Part shown: positions 45,934 to 59,022 of the stretch, piece by piece
Numbering within the stretch: the first letter of the stretch is position 1
How the letters are laid out: the number at the start of each line of letters is the position of its first letter
Source of the DNA: Gigaspora rosea
Lineage: Eukaryota; Glomeromycota; Glomeromycetes; Diversisporales; Gigasporaceae
DNA: 64,000 nt
NCBI GenBank assembly: GCA_003550325.1
Contig: QKWP01000691.1
Location: 51,474 to 115,473, forward strand
Direction of reading: 5' to 3'
Made by a program: the position numbers and the translations under genes
The notes under the pieces: model-generated
What the model was told of the DNA's origin: nothing
The model's input: the letters and a program-made list of their open reading frames with translations, nothing else
Databases searched by the model: none

Positions 45934-46970
45934 TCATTTCAAATTTGCCAGTTTTATTATTGTAGCTATAGTGAAATTAAAGTGTGATTCATACAAGAAT
46001 GTGATTGTGCCTTTATAACTAATATAATTATTGGAAAGTTCCAAATATGTTAGAAAAGTGCTCATACCAAATTTCTTTACTAATTCTAGTCCCGCTTTAA
46101 ATCCAATACCATTATTTTGAAGATTTACAGAATTTAAAGTTGTGTTCTTAATAAGTGCCCTCGCTATCGCTTTATCAATAGAACTAAGTTCATTATAGCC
46201 AAGATTTAACGAAATCAGTGTGGCATTTTTTACAAAGTATGCTTTTCCTCCATTATAATAAATATTTAAGGATTTCAAAGAGTATTCATACAAATTGATT
46301 CTAATATCACTTTTCCTCCCTCAGAATCAAGATAATTAGAATCAAGATTTAAAGAAATCAATGTACTATTCTTGTAAAGTACTTTCACTATCAATATCCC
46401 TTCCACAGAATCAAATTCATTACAGGAATGATCCAACGAAGTTAAACCAGTATTTTCGAAGAGAATTTTTGCTATCGCATTCGCTCCTCCAAACCTAAGA
46501 AAATTATAGCTAAGATCCAATGAATTTAGAGCAGTATTATTGCAAAGTGCATCTATTAACGTTTCCATGCCTTCAGGTTTAAGATTGTTCTTGCCAAGAA
46601 CCTCAGCAAAGACTTTGCCTCCCTCAGATCCAAAAGCATTATCGTAAATAATCAAAGATTTAAGTGAAATATTATTGCAAAGTACCTCAGTTAATGCTTT
46701 TATTCCTCTAATGCCAATGTTATTCTAGCTAGATCCAAAGAAGTTAGCGAAGCGTTTTTACAAAGCACTTCTACTAATACTTTACTATATTCTGAATTAA
46801 GTTGATTATTGTGAAGATTCAAATAATTTAGAGTAGTGTTTATGCAATGAGCATTCGCCAATGCGTTAACTCCATCTTGACTAATATTATTAGAGCTGAA
46901 ATCCAAAGAATTCAATGTAGTGTTGTTAAAAAAAAAAAAAGATTCCTTGCACAATTTTACATCAATGGAT
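45934..46970 (-). pseudogene. LRR (RNI-like) protein, copy L2
   Basis: Reads on the minus strand from about 46970: NNTTLNSLDFSSNNISQDGV, CINTTLNYLNLHNNQLNSEY, then a frame change at SLDLARITLALEE where sister L1 has SLDLSFNNIDIRG. It resumes with LIDALCNNTALNSLDLSYNF, a further loss near 46285, and a C-terminal part ending FLTYLELSNNYISYKGTITF at about 45934. Ten or so 28-residue units. A run of A's near 46930 encodes KESFFFF and may itself hide an indel. Head-to-head with T3 across about 250 bp. Shares its first frame break with L3. Confidence 0.78.
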
Positions 46971-47223
46971 GAAGAAATGAATAATTCACCCGATTGATGG
47001 ACAAATTCAATATGTTAAAAAAAAAAGGTCTTTCTTTTATAATTCGGCATTTTAAAAATGATTTTACTTCGAATAAAATTAGTTTTATACGTTGTATAAG
47101 ATCAAATTTGTCTTAAATGATATTCAAGCTACATTTAACGTTAACCATTTTTGAAAAAAAGAGTATGACAAACCACACATTCGGTTTATATACGTACTAA
47201 AATTTGATTCACTTCGCACAAAC

Positions 47224-49309
47224 ATGTCAGCCAAATTTTTCGAGAAACTTTCCAGTAATTTAAACCAACTTCTTAAAGATAGTGACGAATATAATGTTAT
47301 TATTGAAGTTGGTCAAGCTCCAAATATTCAAACATTTTAAAGTACATTCTATCATCCTAAATTCTCGATGTTTATATTTTAAAGACAAATTAAGTACGAT
47401 TACTTGTGATGGCAATAATGTGAAAATAATAAAACAAGCTAATATTTCTACTGAAGTATTCGAAATTATCATCAAGTAAGTATTATTAGTAAAAAATATA
47501 TGACACTTAACTTAGATTTTAAAGGTTTTAATAAATTTCAATTATAAAAACTATAGATATATTTATGATGGCACGATCACTTTAGAAAATATTAATACAT
47601 CAGTTGTTTTTGAACTTTTAATTGCTTCTAATGAATTTGGTCTTGAAGAGTTAATTAAGCATATCCAGTTATTTTTACTTGAAAATAATGCTTCCTGGTT
47701 ACGTCTTAATTTTTCTCGTGTTTGTCGAACTAGTCTCAAGGATGATAATTTAAAAAATTTACAACAATTTTGTGCAAATATTATTGCTAAGCACCCAAGT
47801 ATTATTTTTGATTCAGACGAATTTCTAACTCTTCCTGAAAATATATTAATTTTTATTTTAAAGCTTGATAATCTACAAATGGATGAAGGAAAAATTTGGC
47901 ATTATATTATTAACTGGGGAATTGCGCAAAATCCTTCTTTACCTCTTAATCCTGATCAATGGTCTGATGAGCATTTCTTGGCTTTAAAAAGTTCACTTCA
48001 AAATTGTCTTCCTTTAATTCGTTATTTCCAAATCTCTGGTGAAGATATTTTTGAGAAAGTTCGACCTTATCAGAAAATTCATGATCAAACTTTGTGGGCT
48101 GATATTATGCTAAAATTTATGGCTCCAAATAAGGCTATTAGTACTTCGAATGTTTTACCTCCTCGTAAAAATTTAACTACAACACTACCTTTGCGGGATA
48201 TTGCTGATAAAAGTATAACAGAAATTGAATCAAATAGAGCATCAGAATTAAGAAAAAGTGGTGAAGCTTATCGTATTATGGGTAAATATGAAGAGTCACT
48301 TATTGACTTAACTAAATCATTAGAATTTGAAGCAAATAATGCAAATGCATTAAGTTATCGTGGAGCCACTTATTTTGCGATGTACAGATATGAAGAATCA
48401 CTCGCAGATTTAAATAAATCGTTAGAAATTGAACCAGATAATACGTTTGCATTAAAATATCGTGGTGCTACTTATCGTATGATGTGCAGATATGAAGAAT
48501 CACTTGCAGATTTATATAAAGCACTAGAAATTGACCCAAATGATGCGTTTGCATTGAGATCTCGTGGAGACACTTATCTTATGATGCGCAGATATGAAGA
48601 ATCACTTGCGGATTACAACAAATCGCTAGAAATTGAACCAGATAATGCGTTTGCATTAAAATATCGTGGAGGAACTTATCGTATTATGTGCAGATACGAA
48701 GAATCACTTGCAGATTTAAATCAATCATTAAAAATTGAGCCAAATGATGCGTTAGCATTAAGTTTTCGTGGAGAAACTTATCGTATGATGCGCAGATATG
48801 AAGAATCACTTGCAGATTTAAATAAATCATTAGAAATTGAACCAGATAATGCGTTTGCATTAAAATATCGTGGTGCTACTTATAATAGGATGAAAAGATA
48901 TGAAGAATCACTTGCAGATTTAAACCAATCCTTGGAAATTAAGCCAAATGATGCGTTTGCATTAGAAACCCGTGGAGACACTTATCGTATGATGCGCAGA
49001 TATGAAGAATCACTTGCAGATTTCAATAAATCATTAGAAATTGCGCCAAATAACTCGTAGACACTAAATAGACGTGGAAGCACTTATTGTTTAATGGGAA
49101 AGTATAAGGAATCACTTTCAGATTTAAAAAAATCATTAGAAATTAAACCAAATTGTGAAGATGCATTAAGTTTTCGTGGCGTAACTTACCGTATGATGGG
49201 AAAATATAAAGAATCACTTGCGGATTTGGATAGATCATTAAAGATTAATCCAAATGATAAATGGGTACTGAATCAACGTCAAATTACTAATCGTTTATTG
49301 AATAAATAA
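47224..49309 (+). pseudogene. BTB-BACK-TPR protein, copy T3
   Basis: Exon 1 starts MSAKFFEKLSSNLNQLLKDS at 47224 but an extra T in CAAACATTTTAAAG shifts the frame after APNIQ. The intron is 47476-47556 (GTAAGT...TATAG). Exon 2 carries BACK, linker and about ten TPR units; the main open part is 47879-49060. TGG-to-TAG at about 49058 (AWTL in T2) ends it, after which 49094-49309 continues to ...TNRLLNK. The frame shift in the BTB exon is identical in T4, so it predates the duplication of the two. A downstream start (for instance MDEGKIW at 47879) could still give a BACK-less TPR protein. Confidence 0.8.
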
Positions 49310-51430
49310 AAATTACTATATTTTTGCACAAATCAAGCGTTTCAAATTAACAACTCATACACAATTCATATGCTTGCGGGACTGACTTAAACCAACATGG
49401 TTTTAATTTTAAAAAGATCCCGCATGAAAGATAATAAACATAATATATTGATCTTATTCCATAAACATTTTGGTGATAAAGTTGAAAATATTTGATTACC
49501 TATATTGTAAAATGTTTCCGGAAATTAAATATCATAAATTGCACTCATTTCGGATGTCCTAAATTTTTAATATAAATGCTAAATTCCAAATTTTATATAC
49601 AACTATCGTTGTAACGGAATTTTGGGTCTATTAATAAGATTTTTGAATATCCATTATACAGTGTTATACTAATAATGGGGGTCGGTTAAAGCGGAGTTAG
49701 CTCAATATATGATCTACATACTGCATAAATTGAATTCTTGATATCTATATATAAAAACCCTTCTAAATACATCAAAAAGGTAGTCCTAACCCTAACTAAA
49801 TTTCACTCCGCTTTAACCGACCCCTAATAATGGCATTCAAATTACTACTTTTCAATGAATATTCTGAATTCCGCAAAAACAATACGCAGCATTATAATTC
49901 TGTAAAATATCTACGATGGAACTATACATATTATTTTTGCAAATTTCAAATATTCGTCTAGTAGCAGAAAAAACTTGATAAAGTTTATGTGGTTATATGG
50001 AGCAGGCAACATTGATTGGACCATAAAGTCACAAAAGCAATTTTGGGAGTGTATTAAAAATTTTGAAACTATCATCATATTATTAGTGAATTTTTATTTT
50101 TTTGATGTTTTTAGATGATTCGCACAGCATATATAAATAAATTTTTAAATTTAAAACCCGTTATATACGTTATCCATTACGTGGATAGATTCATATCCAT
50201 ATAATAAAAATTAGAACATTTATATTTGCAGATAAATTCTTTGCATTAATAATTTTTACAAGCTTCAAATTTAATCAATGGTAATGTAATATCATGAATT
50301 CTATTTTCACATCGTAAACGATATTCTGTTTTGAGATAATAAAATAATAGTCAGCTGGTAAATAAATATTTGATTTTTATTGAATTAGATCATTAAAAAC
50401 TTGTAACAAAAATGTATTCTTATCATAGTTTGAGCAGTATAATACGATTATTTTAAAATAATTATATTTCGGATTTACAGATGATCCATCTACAACTAGG
50501 AATATAAAATTTCTCTCATGGAATTTGTAAAAAACATGCCATATTATCATATTATTCCATGTGATTAGTTGCACGTAAAATTACATAACAGATAAATTAT
50601 ATTTGCGTATCTTCATTGAAATAAAATTTTGTCAACGGAATTTGAGTACGATGCATCAGTAAGGGATATATGTCGGAAGTTGCACTCCTTTGACAAAAAA
50701 ATGGTATGAAATCATTGGAAAATAAAGTGCAGAACCATAAAAATAATATTGTATGTTCTCAATTTTTTACAATATCTGGATGGATTTAATTTTTTAATTT
50801 TTTTTTTAAAAACTTTACAAATAAAAGTCGAATTATAGATTCCTTAAAACTATTTTAGCAAAGCATGATTTTTAAAATTTTATAGCTCTTGATATCTCTC
50901 AGCATAGGAGTATTGTCATTCGGTTGGAAGATGCACTTTATTAATAAGAGTGAAAAGAGATATCTATTTTTTACTCTGACTTCAAAAAAATCAAAAAAAA
51001 CTCGTATATGTAGACGCGTACAAATCTTTGAAAACATATCATACAAAATATCAAAATTTTCTTTAATGATTTTAACTTTGACCTTGCCTTCAAACAACAC
51101 TATGCCTGCCATAAGAACACAGTACTAAACAATCAAGATCACCACTCGAACTTCAAATATATTATCTTTTGTTGTTGTTTAATAACCTGTAATTTATAGA
51201 ATTATTACTAAAATAATATCGTAGTTATTGACATTTACTGTTAAGTCATGGCTTTATCTTTATTTTTTCTATAGTTTAACATAGCGTGATTTTTGTACAG
51301 CATATAATTTCTTAAGGAATATATTAATTCGAAAAATTAAATTATAATTTAGGTATCACTTTAAAAACTTTAAAGATTTCAAAATTAACTATTTTTGTAA
51401 TTAGTCAGCACAAGTCATTAGTTATTTCAA
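49310..51430. repeat. Spacer of duplication unit U3
   Basis: Direct repeat of 43023-45933 without the 899-bp element, but with a private MITE at 49677-49823. No gene supported. Confidence 0.82.
49677..49823. mobile_element. 147-bp MITE with GGGGTCGGTTAAAGCGGAGT ends
   Basis: Left GGGGGTCGGTTAAAGCGGAG, right complement GGGGTCGGTTAAAGCGGAGT. CTAATAAT lies on both sides (49669-49676 and 49824-49831). The paralogous sites in U2 (about 44292) and U4 (about 61935) read ACTAATAATG once, with no insert. The exact duplication length is ambiguous by one or two bases. Confidence 0.85.
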
Positions 51431-52490
51431 ATTTGCCAATTTTATTATTATAATTATAGAGAAATTAAAGCATGATTCATACAAGAGGTGTGATTGTGCC
51501 TTTATAACTAATATAACTAATATAATTATCGGAAAGTTCCAAATGTGTTAGAAAAGTGCTCATACGAAATGTCTTTACTAATTCTAGTCCCGCTTTAAAT
51601 CCAATACTATTATTTTGAAGATTTACAGAATTTAAAGTTGTGTTCTTAACAAGCGCCCTCGCTATCGCTTTCTCAATAGAACCAAGTTCATTATAACCAA
51701 GATTTAACGAAATCAGTGTGGCATTTTTTACAAAGTATCTCTGTTAATGCTTTTCCTCCATTATAACCAATTAGATTATAATAAATATTTAAGGATTTCA
51801 AAGTAGTGTTCATACTAATTGACTCTAATATCACTTTTCCTCCCTCAGAATCAAGATAATTAGAATCAAGATTTAAAGAAATCAATGTAATATTCTTGTA
51901 AAGTGCTTTTACTATCAATATCCCTCCCACAGAATCAAATTCATTACAGGAATGATCCAACGAAGTTAAACCAGTATTTTCGAAGAGAATTTTTGCTATC
52001 GCATTCGCTCCTCCAAACCTAAGAAAATTATAGCTAAGATCCAATGAATTTAGAGTAGTATTATTGCAAAGTGCATCTATTAACGTTTCCATGCCTTCAG
52101 ATTTAAGATTGTTCTTGCAAAGAACCTCAGTAAAGACTTTGCCTCCCTCAGATCCAAAAGTATTATCGTAAATAACCAAAGATTTAAGTGAAATATTATT
52201 CAAAGTACCTCAGTTAATGCTTTTATTCCTCTAATGTCAATGTTATTCTAGCTAGATCCAAAGAAGTTAGCGAAGCGTTTTTACAAAGCACTTCTACTAA
52301 TACTTTACTATATTCTGAATTAAGTTGATTATTGTGAAGATTCAAATAATTTAGAGTAGTATTCATGCAATGAGCATTCGCCAATGCGTTTACTCCATCT
52401 TGACTAATATTATTAGAGCTGAAATCCAAAGAATTCAATGTAGTGTTGTTAAAAAAAAAAAAAGATTCCTTGTACAATTTTACATCAATG
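51431..52490 (-). pseudogene. LRR (RNI-like) protein, copy L3
   Basis: Nearly identical to L2: YKESFFFFNNTTLNSLDFSS, the same SLDLARITL frame break, then a 170-codon part from 52203 (ISLKSLVIYDNTFGSEGGKV to TTLKSLNIYYNLIGYNGGKA) that keeps the GGKALTE segment lost in L2. The C-terminal part down to about 51431 is in another frame. Divergently paired with T4. Confidence 0.78.
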
Positions 52491-52744
52491 GATGAAGAAA
52501 TGAATAATTCACCCGATTGATGGACAAATTCAATATGTTAAAAAAAAAGGTCTTTCTTTTATAATTCGGCATTTTAAAAATGATTTTACTTCGAATAAAA
52601 TTAGTTTTATACGTTGTATAAGATCAAATTTGTCTTAAATGATATTCAAGCTACATTTAACGTTAACCATTTTTGAAAAAAAGAGTATGACAAACCACAC
52701 ATTCGGTTTATATACGTACTAAATTTGATTCACTTCGCACAAAC

Positions 52745-55021
52745 ATGTCTGCCAAATTTTTCGAGAAACTTTCCAGTAATTTAAACCAACTTCTTAAAGA
52801 TAGTGACGAATATAATGTTATTATTGAAGTTGGTCAAGCTCCAAATATTCAAACATTTTAAAGTACATTCTATCATCCTAAATTCTCGATGTTTATATTT
52901 TAAAGACAAATTAAGTACGATTACTTGTGATGGCAATAATGTGAAAATAATAAAACAAGCTAATATTTCTACTGAAGTATTCGAAATTATCATCAAGTAA
53001 GTATTATTAGTAAAAAATATATGACACTTAACTTAGATTTTAAAGGTTTTAATAAATTTCAATTATAAAAACTATAGATATATTTATGATGGCACGATCA
53101 CTTTAGAAAATATTAATACATCAGTTGTTTTTGAACTTTTAATTGCTTCTAATGAATTTGGTCTTGAAGAGTTAATTAAGCATATCCAGTTATTTTTACT
53201 TGAAAATAATGCTTCCTGGTTACGTCTTAATTTTTCTCGTGTTTGTCGAACTAGTCTCAAGGATGATAATTTAAAAAATTTACAACAATTTTGTGCAAAT
53301 ATTATTGCTAAGCATCCAAGTATTATTTTTTATTCAGACGAATTTCTAACTCTTCCTGAAAATTTATTAATTTTTATTTTAAAGCTTGATAATCTACAAA
53401 TGGATGAAGGAAAAATTTGGGATTATATTATTAACTGGGGCATTGATCAAAATCCTTCATTACCTCCTAATCCTGATCAATGGTCCGATGAGCATTTATT
53501 GGCTTTAAAAAGTTCACTTCAAAATTGTCTTCCTTTAATTCGTTATTTCCAAATCTCTGGTGAAGATATTTTTGAGAAAGTTCGACCTTACCAGAAAATT
53601 CTTGATCAAGATTTGTGGGCTGATATTATGCTAAAATTTATGGCTCCAAATAAGGCAATTAGTACTTCGAATGTTTTACCTCCTCGTAAAAATTTAACTA
53701 CAACACTACCTTTGCGGGATATTGCTGATAAAGATATAACAGAAATTGAATCAAATAGAGCATCAGAATTAAGAAAAAGTGGTGAAGCTTATCGTATTAA
53801 GCGTAACTTATTGACTTAACTAAAACATTAGAAATTGAAGCAAATAATGCAAATGCATTAAGCTATCGTGGAGCCACTTATTTTGCGATGAACAGATATG
53901 AAGAATCACTCGCAGATTTAAATAAGTCGTTAGAAATTGAACCAGATAATGCGTTTGCATTAAAATATCGTGGTGCTACTTTTTATAGGATGGACAGATA
54001 TGAAGAATCACTTGCAGATTTAAATCAATCATTAATTATTGAGCCAAATGATGCGTTAGCATTAAGCTTTCGTGGAAACACTTATCGTATGATGCGCAGA
54101 TATGAAGAATCACTCGCAGATTTAAATAAGTCGTTAGAAATTGAACCGGATAATGCGTTTGCATTAAAATATCGTGGAGAAACTTATCGTATTATGTGCA
54201 GATATGAAAAATCACTTGCAGATTTAAATCATTCATTAAAAATTGAGCCAAATGATGCGCTAGTATTAAGTTTTCGTGGAAAAACTTATCGTATGATTCG
54301 CAGATATGAAGAATCACTTGCAGATTTAAATAAGTCATTAGAAATTGAACCAGATAATGCGTTTGCATTAAAATATCGTGGTGTTACTTATTATAAGATG
54401 AAAAGATATGAAGAATCACTTGCAGATTTAAATCAATCATTAAAAATCAAACCAAATGATGCGTCTGCATTAAGATCTCGTGGAGAAACTTATCTTATGA
54501 TGCACAGACGTGAAGAATCGCTTGCAGATTTCAATAAATCGTTAGAAATTAAACCAAATAATGCGTTTGCATTAAAATTTCGTGGTGCTACTTATTATTG
54601 GATGGACAGATATGAAGAATCACTTGCAGATTTAAATCAATCATTAGAAATTAAGCCAAATGATGCGTTTGCATTAAGATTTCGTGGAGAAACTTGTCGT
54701 ATGATGGGCAGATACGAAGAATCACTTGCAGATTTCAATAAATCGTTAGAAATTGAACCAAATGATGCATTTGCATTAAGAATTCGTGGTGCTGCTTATC
54801 GTATGATGGGCAGATATGAAGAATCACTTGTAGATTTAAATAAATCATTGGAAATTGAACCAAATAATGTAGATGCATTACGCTTTCGTGGCGTAACTTA
54901 CCACATGATGGGAAAATATAAAGAATCGCTTGCGGATTTGGATCGATCATTAAAAATCAACCCAAATAATAAATGGATACTGAATCAACGTCAAAAAACT
55001 ATTCGTTTATTGAATAAATAA
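52745..55021 (+). pseudogene. BTB-BACK-TPR protein, copy T4
   Basis: Starts MSAKFFEKL at 52745 with the same frame shift after APNIQ as T3. Intron 52997-53077. BACK and linker are open from 53400 (MDEGKIWDYIINWGIDQNPS) until a deletion at GEAYRIK near 53800. The longest TPR array of the window then follows in one 377-codon frame (53888-55021), about eleven units alternating between EPDNAFALKYRGATYY and EPNDALALSFRGETYR types, ending NQRQKTIRLLNK. Two lesions separate it from a complete gene; the TPR part alone is intact and could be translated from an internal ATG. Confidence 0.8.
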
Positions 55022-55883
55022 AAAAAATTACTGCACATATTTAAGTAATCTATGCAAGCAGAAGTTGATCCTAACTATGTACCAAAAATTAGAATTAAAG
55101 TATACATTTATTGAGATGCCATTTATTTAAAATTTTTAAGTATCACAAATTTTGATAAATTGAGCTAGTAAAATTTTGATGTAGCTGTCGGTAATCATTC
55201 TGCTTTTCCGGATTTTAGCTACATCTGGGCAAGCAAAATTTACCCGCGAAAAACAATAAAAGTATACTTAAGATGGATAAATTCTTTTTACCTAATATTT
55301 TTATTTCTTTATTTTTATTTTTTTATTTGATGGGTAAAAAATTACGTTATAAAAGTATTCTCAAGAACTCCTCAATGTGATTTGATAGTGATTGAGAAGA
55401 TGTTCTATTATGATAATATTATACAATTTTAATACAATTGATTGAAATAATGATTGTGATCGTTACTTGAGCAGATCACCATTCGTAGTAAAAAAAAAAC
55501 GGCGACTACCCAATAAACATATATAACTTCTTAGGCAAAATTTGAACAAATAAATATAATTTAGCAACATCAAATGCCTCAACTTCTCCTTTATGGGCTT
55601 CAAATGTTCATAAGTTGTTGCAGCAACAATATTTGCAACTTTTTGCTTTAGCTTCGAACAAAGCTCAATGTAGACAATAATGAAGTATTTGAATACAAAA
55701 AAATTTTTTAGTAAAACTAGGTGCTTGAGTTGCTAGAGATAAGTGTACTATACCTGATATTATATTATGCAGTATAAGGACCCCATGTTATGATTAGCTT
55801 CATGGCTGCAAGGATTTCATGTTGTGATTAGGCTCTATGTCTGCCGCAGGCAATGCAAGAGCCTAATGTTTGGTGATTGAACC

Positions 55884-56001
55884 CCCTATAAAAAAAAAAG
55901 TCAAAATTTTTTCAGATTTTGTTCGAATTTTTATTACTTATTTTTTAAAATAATAATCTGAACAAAATCTGAATAGAATTTTGACTTTTTTTTTTATAGG
56001 G
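55884..56001. mobile_element. 118-bp foldback, CCCTATAAAA ends
   Basis: The left arm CCCTATAAAAAAAAAAGTCA / TTCAGATTTTGTTC and the inverted right arm GAACAAAATCTGAA / TTTTATAGGG nearly meet at the centre. The end word resembles that of the CCTATAAG family; relation unproven. Confidence 0.65.
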
Positions 56002-56407
56002 TCCACAACAATAAAGGCAGTACAAGGATCTCAGCTCTGTGGACCTCATGTTGTGATTAGGCTCTATGGCTGCCACGAGCAGTAAGAGCCTCGTTTGGTG
56101 ATTAAGATCCGCAACTACAAAAACAGTACAAGAAGATTAGGCTCCGTGGCTGCTATAGCAATGCAAGAACCCATGTTGTGATTAGGCTCTATGATAGCCG
56201 CAGGCAGTGCAAGAGCTCATGTTTAGTGATTACGCACCGTAGCTATGATAGCAGTGCAAGTATCTCACGTTGTGATTAGGCTCCATGGATGCGATAGCAA
56301 TGCAAGGACTCATGTTGTGATTAGGCTCTATGGCTGTCGCAGGCAGTGTAAGAACCTCATGTTTGGCCATAAACTTCGCAACTACGATAGCAGTACAAGA
56401 ACCTTAT

Positions 56408-56663
56408 AGCACAGATTTTTTTCGATTTTTAACAGCTGTCCTGCCTTGTTTAGAGCGCCGGGAGTGTGCCGAATGTAACCTGGGTTTACATAAGGAAAGC
56501 ATCTTCCTGCTTCCAATTATATACAGTAATATAATTTGAAATTTTACCTTGTATTCGCAGCGCAGGAAGATCACTTCTTATGCAAACCCAGGTTACACTT
56601 AACACACTCCCGGCGCTTTAAACAAGGCAGGACAGCTGTTAAAAATCGAAAAAAACCTGTGCT
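56408..56663. mobile_element. 256-bp element with about 105-bp, highly similar inverted ends
   Basis: Both ends begin AGCACAG(A/G)TTTTTTTCGATT and continue through AACAGCTGTCCTGCCTTGTT, GCGCCGGGAGTGTG and TGTAACCTGGGTTT. The minisatellite unit is duplicated imperfectly around it (AACCTTAT / GACTTTAT), suggesting an 8- to 9-bp target duplication. The high similarity of the arms suggests a young insertion. Non-coding. Confidence 0.78.
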
Positions 56664-56814
56664 GGACTTTATATTGTAATTAGCTCCGTGGCTGCGATAG
56701 CAATGCAAGGAGCTCATGTTGTGATTAGGCACTATGGCTTTCGCAGGCAGAATTAATCAAAATTCAATTAAATAGTATTGAATAGTTTAAAAGATTTTTG
56801 TTGAAACAAACAAG

Positions 56815-57700
56815 ATTTTTTCACTAAAGTTTAGAAAAAGCTTAGTAATTATCAATGCAAAAGCTGCGGCCATGTGTTTTCCAAATTTTGAACGATGTTT
56901 CGACAACCACCTATGTAAAATCGATAAAAATTTCTTTATTCTGATTCTATATGCTAGCATAATTAAAATAAAAAGAATTCATCGATCTTCAATAGGTGGT
57001 TGTCGAGATATTATCACCCAAAGTTTAGAAAAAACTTGGATAACTACAAAAGCTGCGGCAAAGTTTTTTCAAACTTTAGACGAAGATATCTTGACAATTT
57101 TCTATCTAAATCGATGAAATTTTTTTATTTTGATTATGCAGACACATAAGTTAGAATCAGAATAAAAAATTCATTGATTTTAGATGGGTGGTTGTCAAGA
57201 TATCTTCGTTCAAAGATTGGAAAAAACGTGAATATCAATAAAAACAGCAGAAAGTTTTTTTTCCAAACTTTAAACGAAGATGTCTTAACAACTAATTATC
57301 TAAAATCGAGAAAAAGTTTTTATTAAGATTATATATGCCTGTATAATTAAATTAAAAATTTTATCAATTTTAAATATGTGGTTGTCAAGATCTCTTCGTT
57401 CAAAGTTTAGAAAAAACTATCAAAACAAAAGCTGCGACAGTATTTCGAAAAAACTTTGAGCAAAGATATCATAACAGCTGACAATATAAAAGGGATGACT
57501 TTTTTTTATTCGATTCTATACCGTATAATTAAATACCGGTAAAAAACATCCTTCTTTTAGATTGGCAGTCGTTGAGATATCTTCGCTCAAAGCTAAAAAA
57601 AAAACCTGGATAACTATCAAAACAAGTTGTGGAGAAATTTTTTTCAAACTTTGAATGAAATTTTTAATTAAGTTTTACAGACATATAAATCAGAATAAAA
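56815..57700. repeat. Tandem array of about 190-bp units, each an imperfect palindrome
   Basis: About four to five units. Each has TTTTTTCAAACTTTGAACGAAGATATC...GACAACCACC followed by ATCGATGAA, and then the inverted equivalent GGTGGTTGTC(A/G)AGATATCTTCG...CAAAGTTTAGAAAAAAC, with AAAAGCTGCGGC between units. Units are considerably diverged. No coding sequence. Confidence 0.7.
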
Positions 57701-59022
57701 AAACTCCTTCGTTAAAAGTTTGAAAAAGTTTTTAATTACAATTGAATAATTTCGTCTAATCAAAATGCGGCTGTTCAAAATATTCAGTTTTAAAGATTAC
57801 ACCAAAGGCCACATTGACTCTAAAATGCGACTTTAAGGTGATTCCAAGAACGATGAAAATTGCAACTTCAAAAAGCGATGATGGAAACTACTAATTAAAG
57901 TGTAAGTGAGTATAATACATTTTACGCTAAAAAAAAAAAAAAAATTAATGAAAGCAAATATAAAGTTTAACATATACTTAGTAAACTCTCATAAGAATGC
58001 ATCTTCTAAGTATGGACATTGTTATTATCAGGAATTATCTGAGAATTTATTTAATTATACCAGGAACGAATGCAATGAGTGCATGGTTTTACGCTGTTTG
58101 GAGTGGTATTTGTCCGCAAAATCTTAAGTTTGATTGGTCCGCATGACTTATTCGTCAAATTTTGGTTATTTTTCACGCATGATTTCATCACGCCATTATT
58201 CTTCACATGCGAATTCATCACGCCTTCTTATATGGCATAGATTGACAAATGTACACATGCATGCAAATACAAATATAACGATAAGAACTACGACATAAGC
58301 AATATCATAGCTGCAATAACTAATGATATTAAAAGCAAGAATTTTAGACGCAAAAATTGGTATCCCGTTGCAAATTAATTTGTCTATTTACTTGATATTT
58401 GGCATTTTTCATTTTTTTTCGTAGGATTTTTTATTGGGTTGATTAAATGATAATCACTGATCATCAAAGACAATAGCGAAATAATTTTCAGATAACTGGA
58501 TAACCTGATGATTAATTATATGATGCATTATAAACTTTGTATAATTCTCTAATGCAAGTCAATAAAGTTTTGTGCTTGCTTGATACCAAAAAGGCCAAGT
58601 AAGATTTTTACTTAAGTTCCCAAATATCAATAGATTGTACCAGGAACGTAGTACGAAGTACGAAATGTATGGTTAACAGGCAACTTACTGTGTACGATTT
58701 CTTGAATCTTATTGAATGGCGTATTCAAATCGATCGATCATTTGATGCGCATTAACATTACGTGCATAAACAAGTATACTGGGTTTTGTTTAATGTCATA
58801 TGAAAGCGTTTTTTGTGTAAATCATTTTGATAAACTTGTGGCTGTGCACATTTTCTACATTCTGGCACGATGTTGTGCTTGCTACTTATGGTAATCAATT
58901 CGAGGATATAGTCCGCTACTTTCTGAAGAATATTTGATCTGCATGAATGTTGTAATCTATTTATTTTTTTCGCTTGCTATAATTAATTTATATGTACAAG
59001 AACGTAATACGAAGTACTGTAA

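Larger units (their letters stand above)
55750..56755. repeat. Minisatellite of about 48-bp units, interrupted by two foldbacks
   Basis: About a dozen units alternate between GGCTCTATGGCTGCCGCAGG...CATGTTTGGTGATTA and GGCTCCGTGGCTGCGATAGC...CATGTTGTGATTA types. GC content is clearly higher than in the surroundings. No open frame is preserved across units. Confidence 0.8.

Noticed and set aside
46930-46945. Poly-A run in L2 (and 52450 in L3) as the cause of pseudogene status
   Set aside because: Could be a homopolymer error, but other frame breaks exist in both copies, so it does not decide the call.
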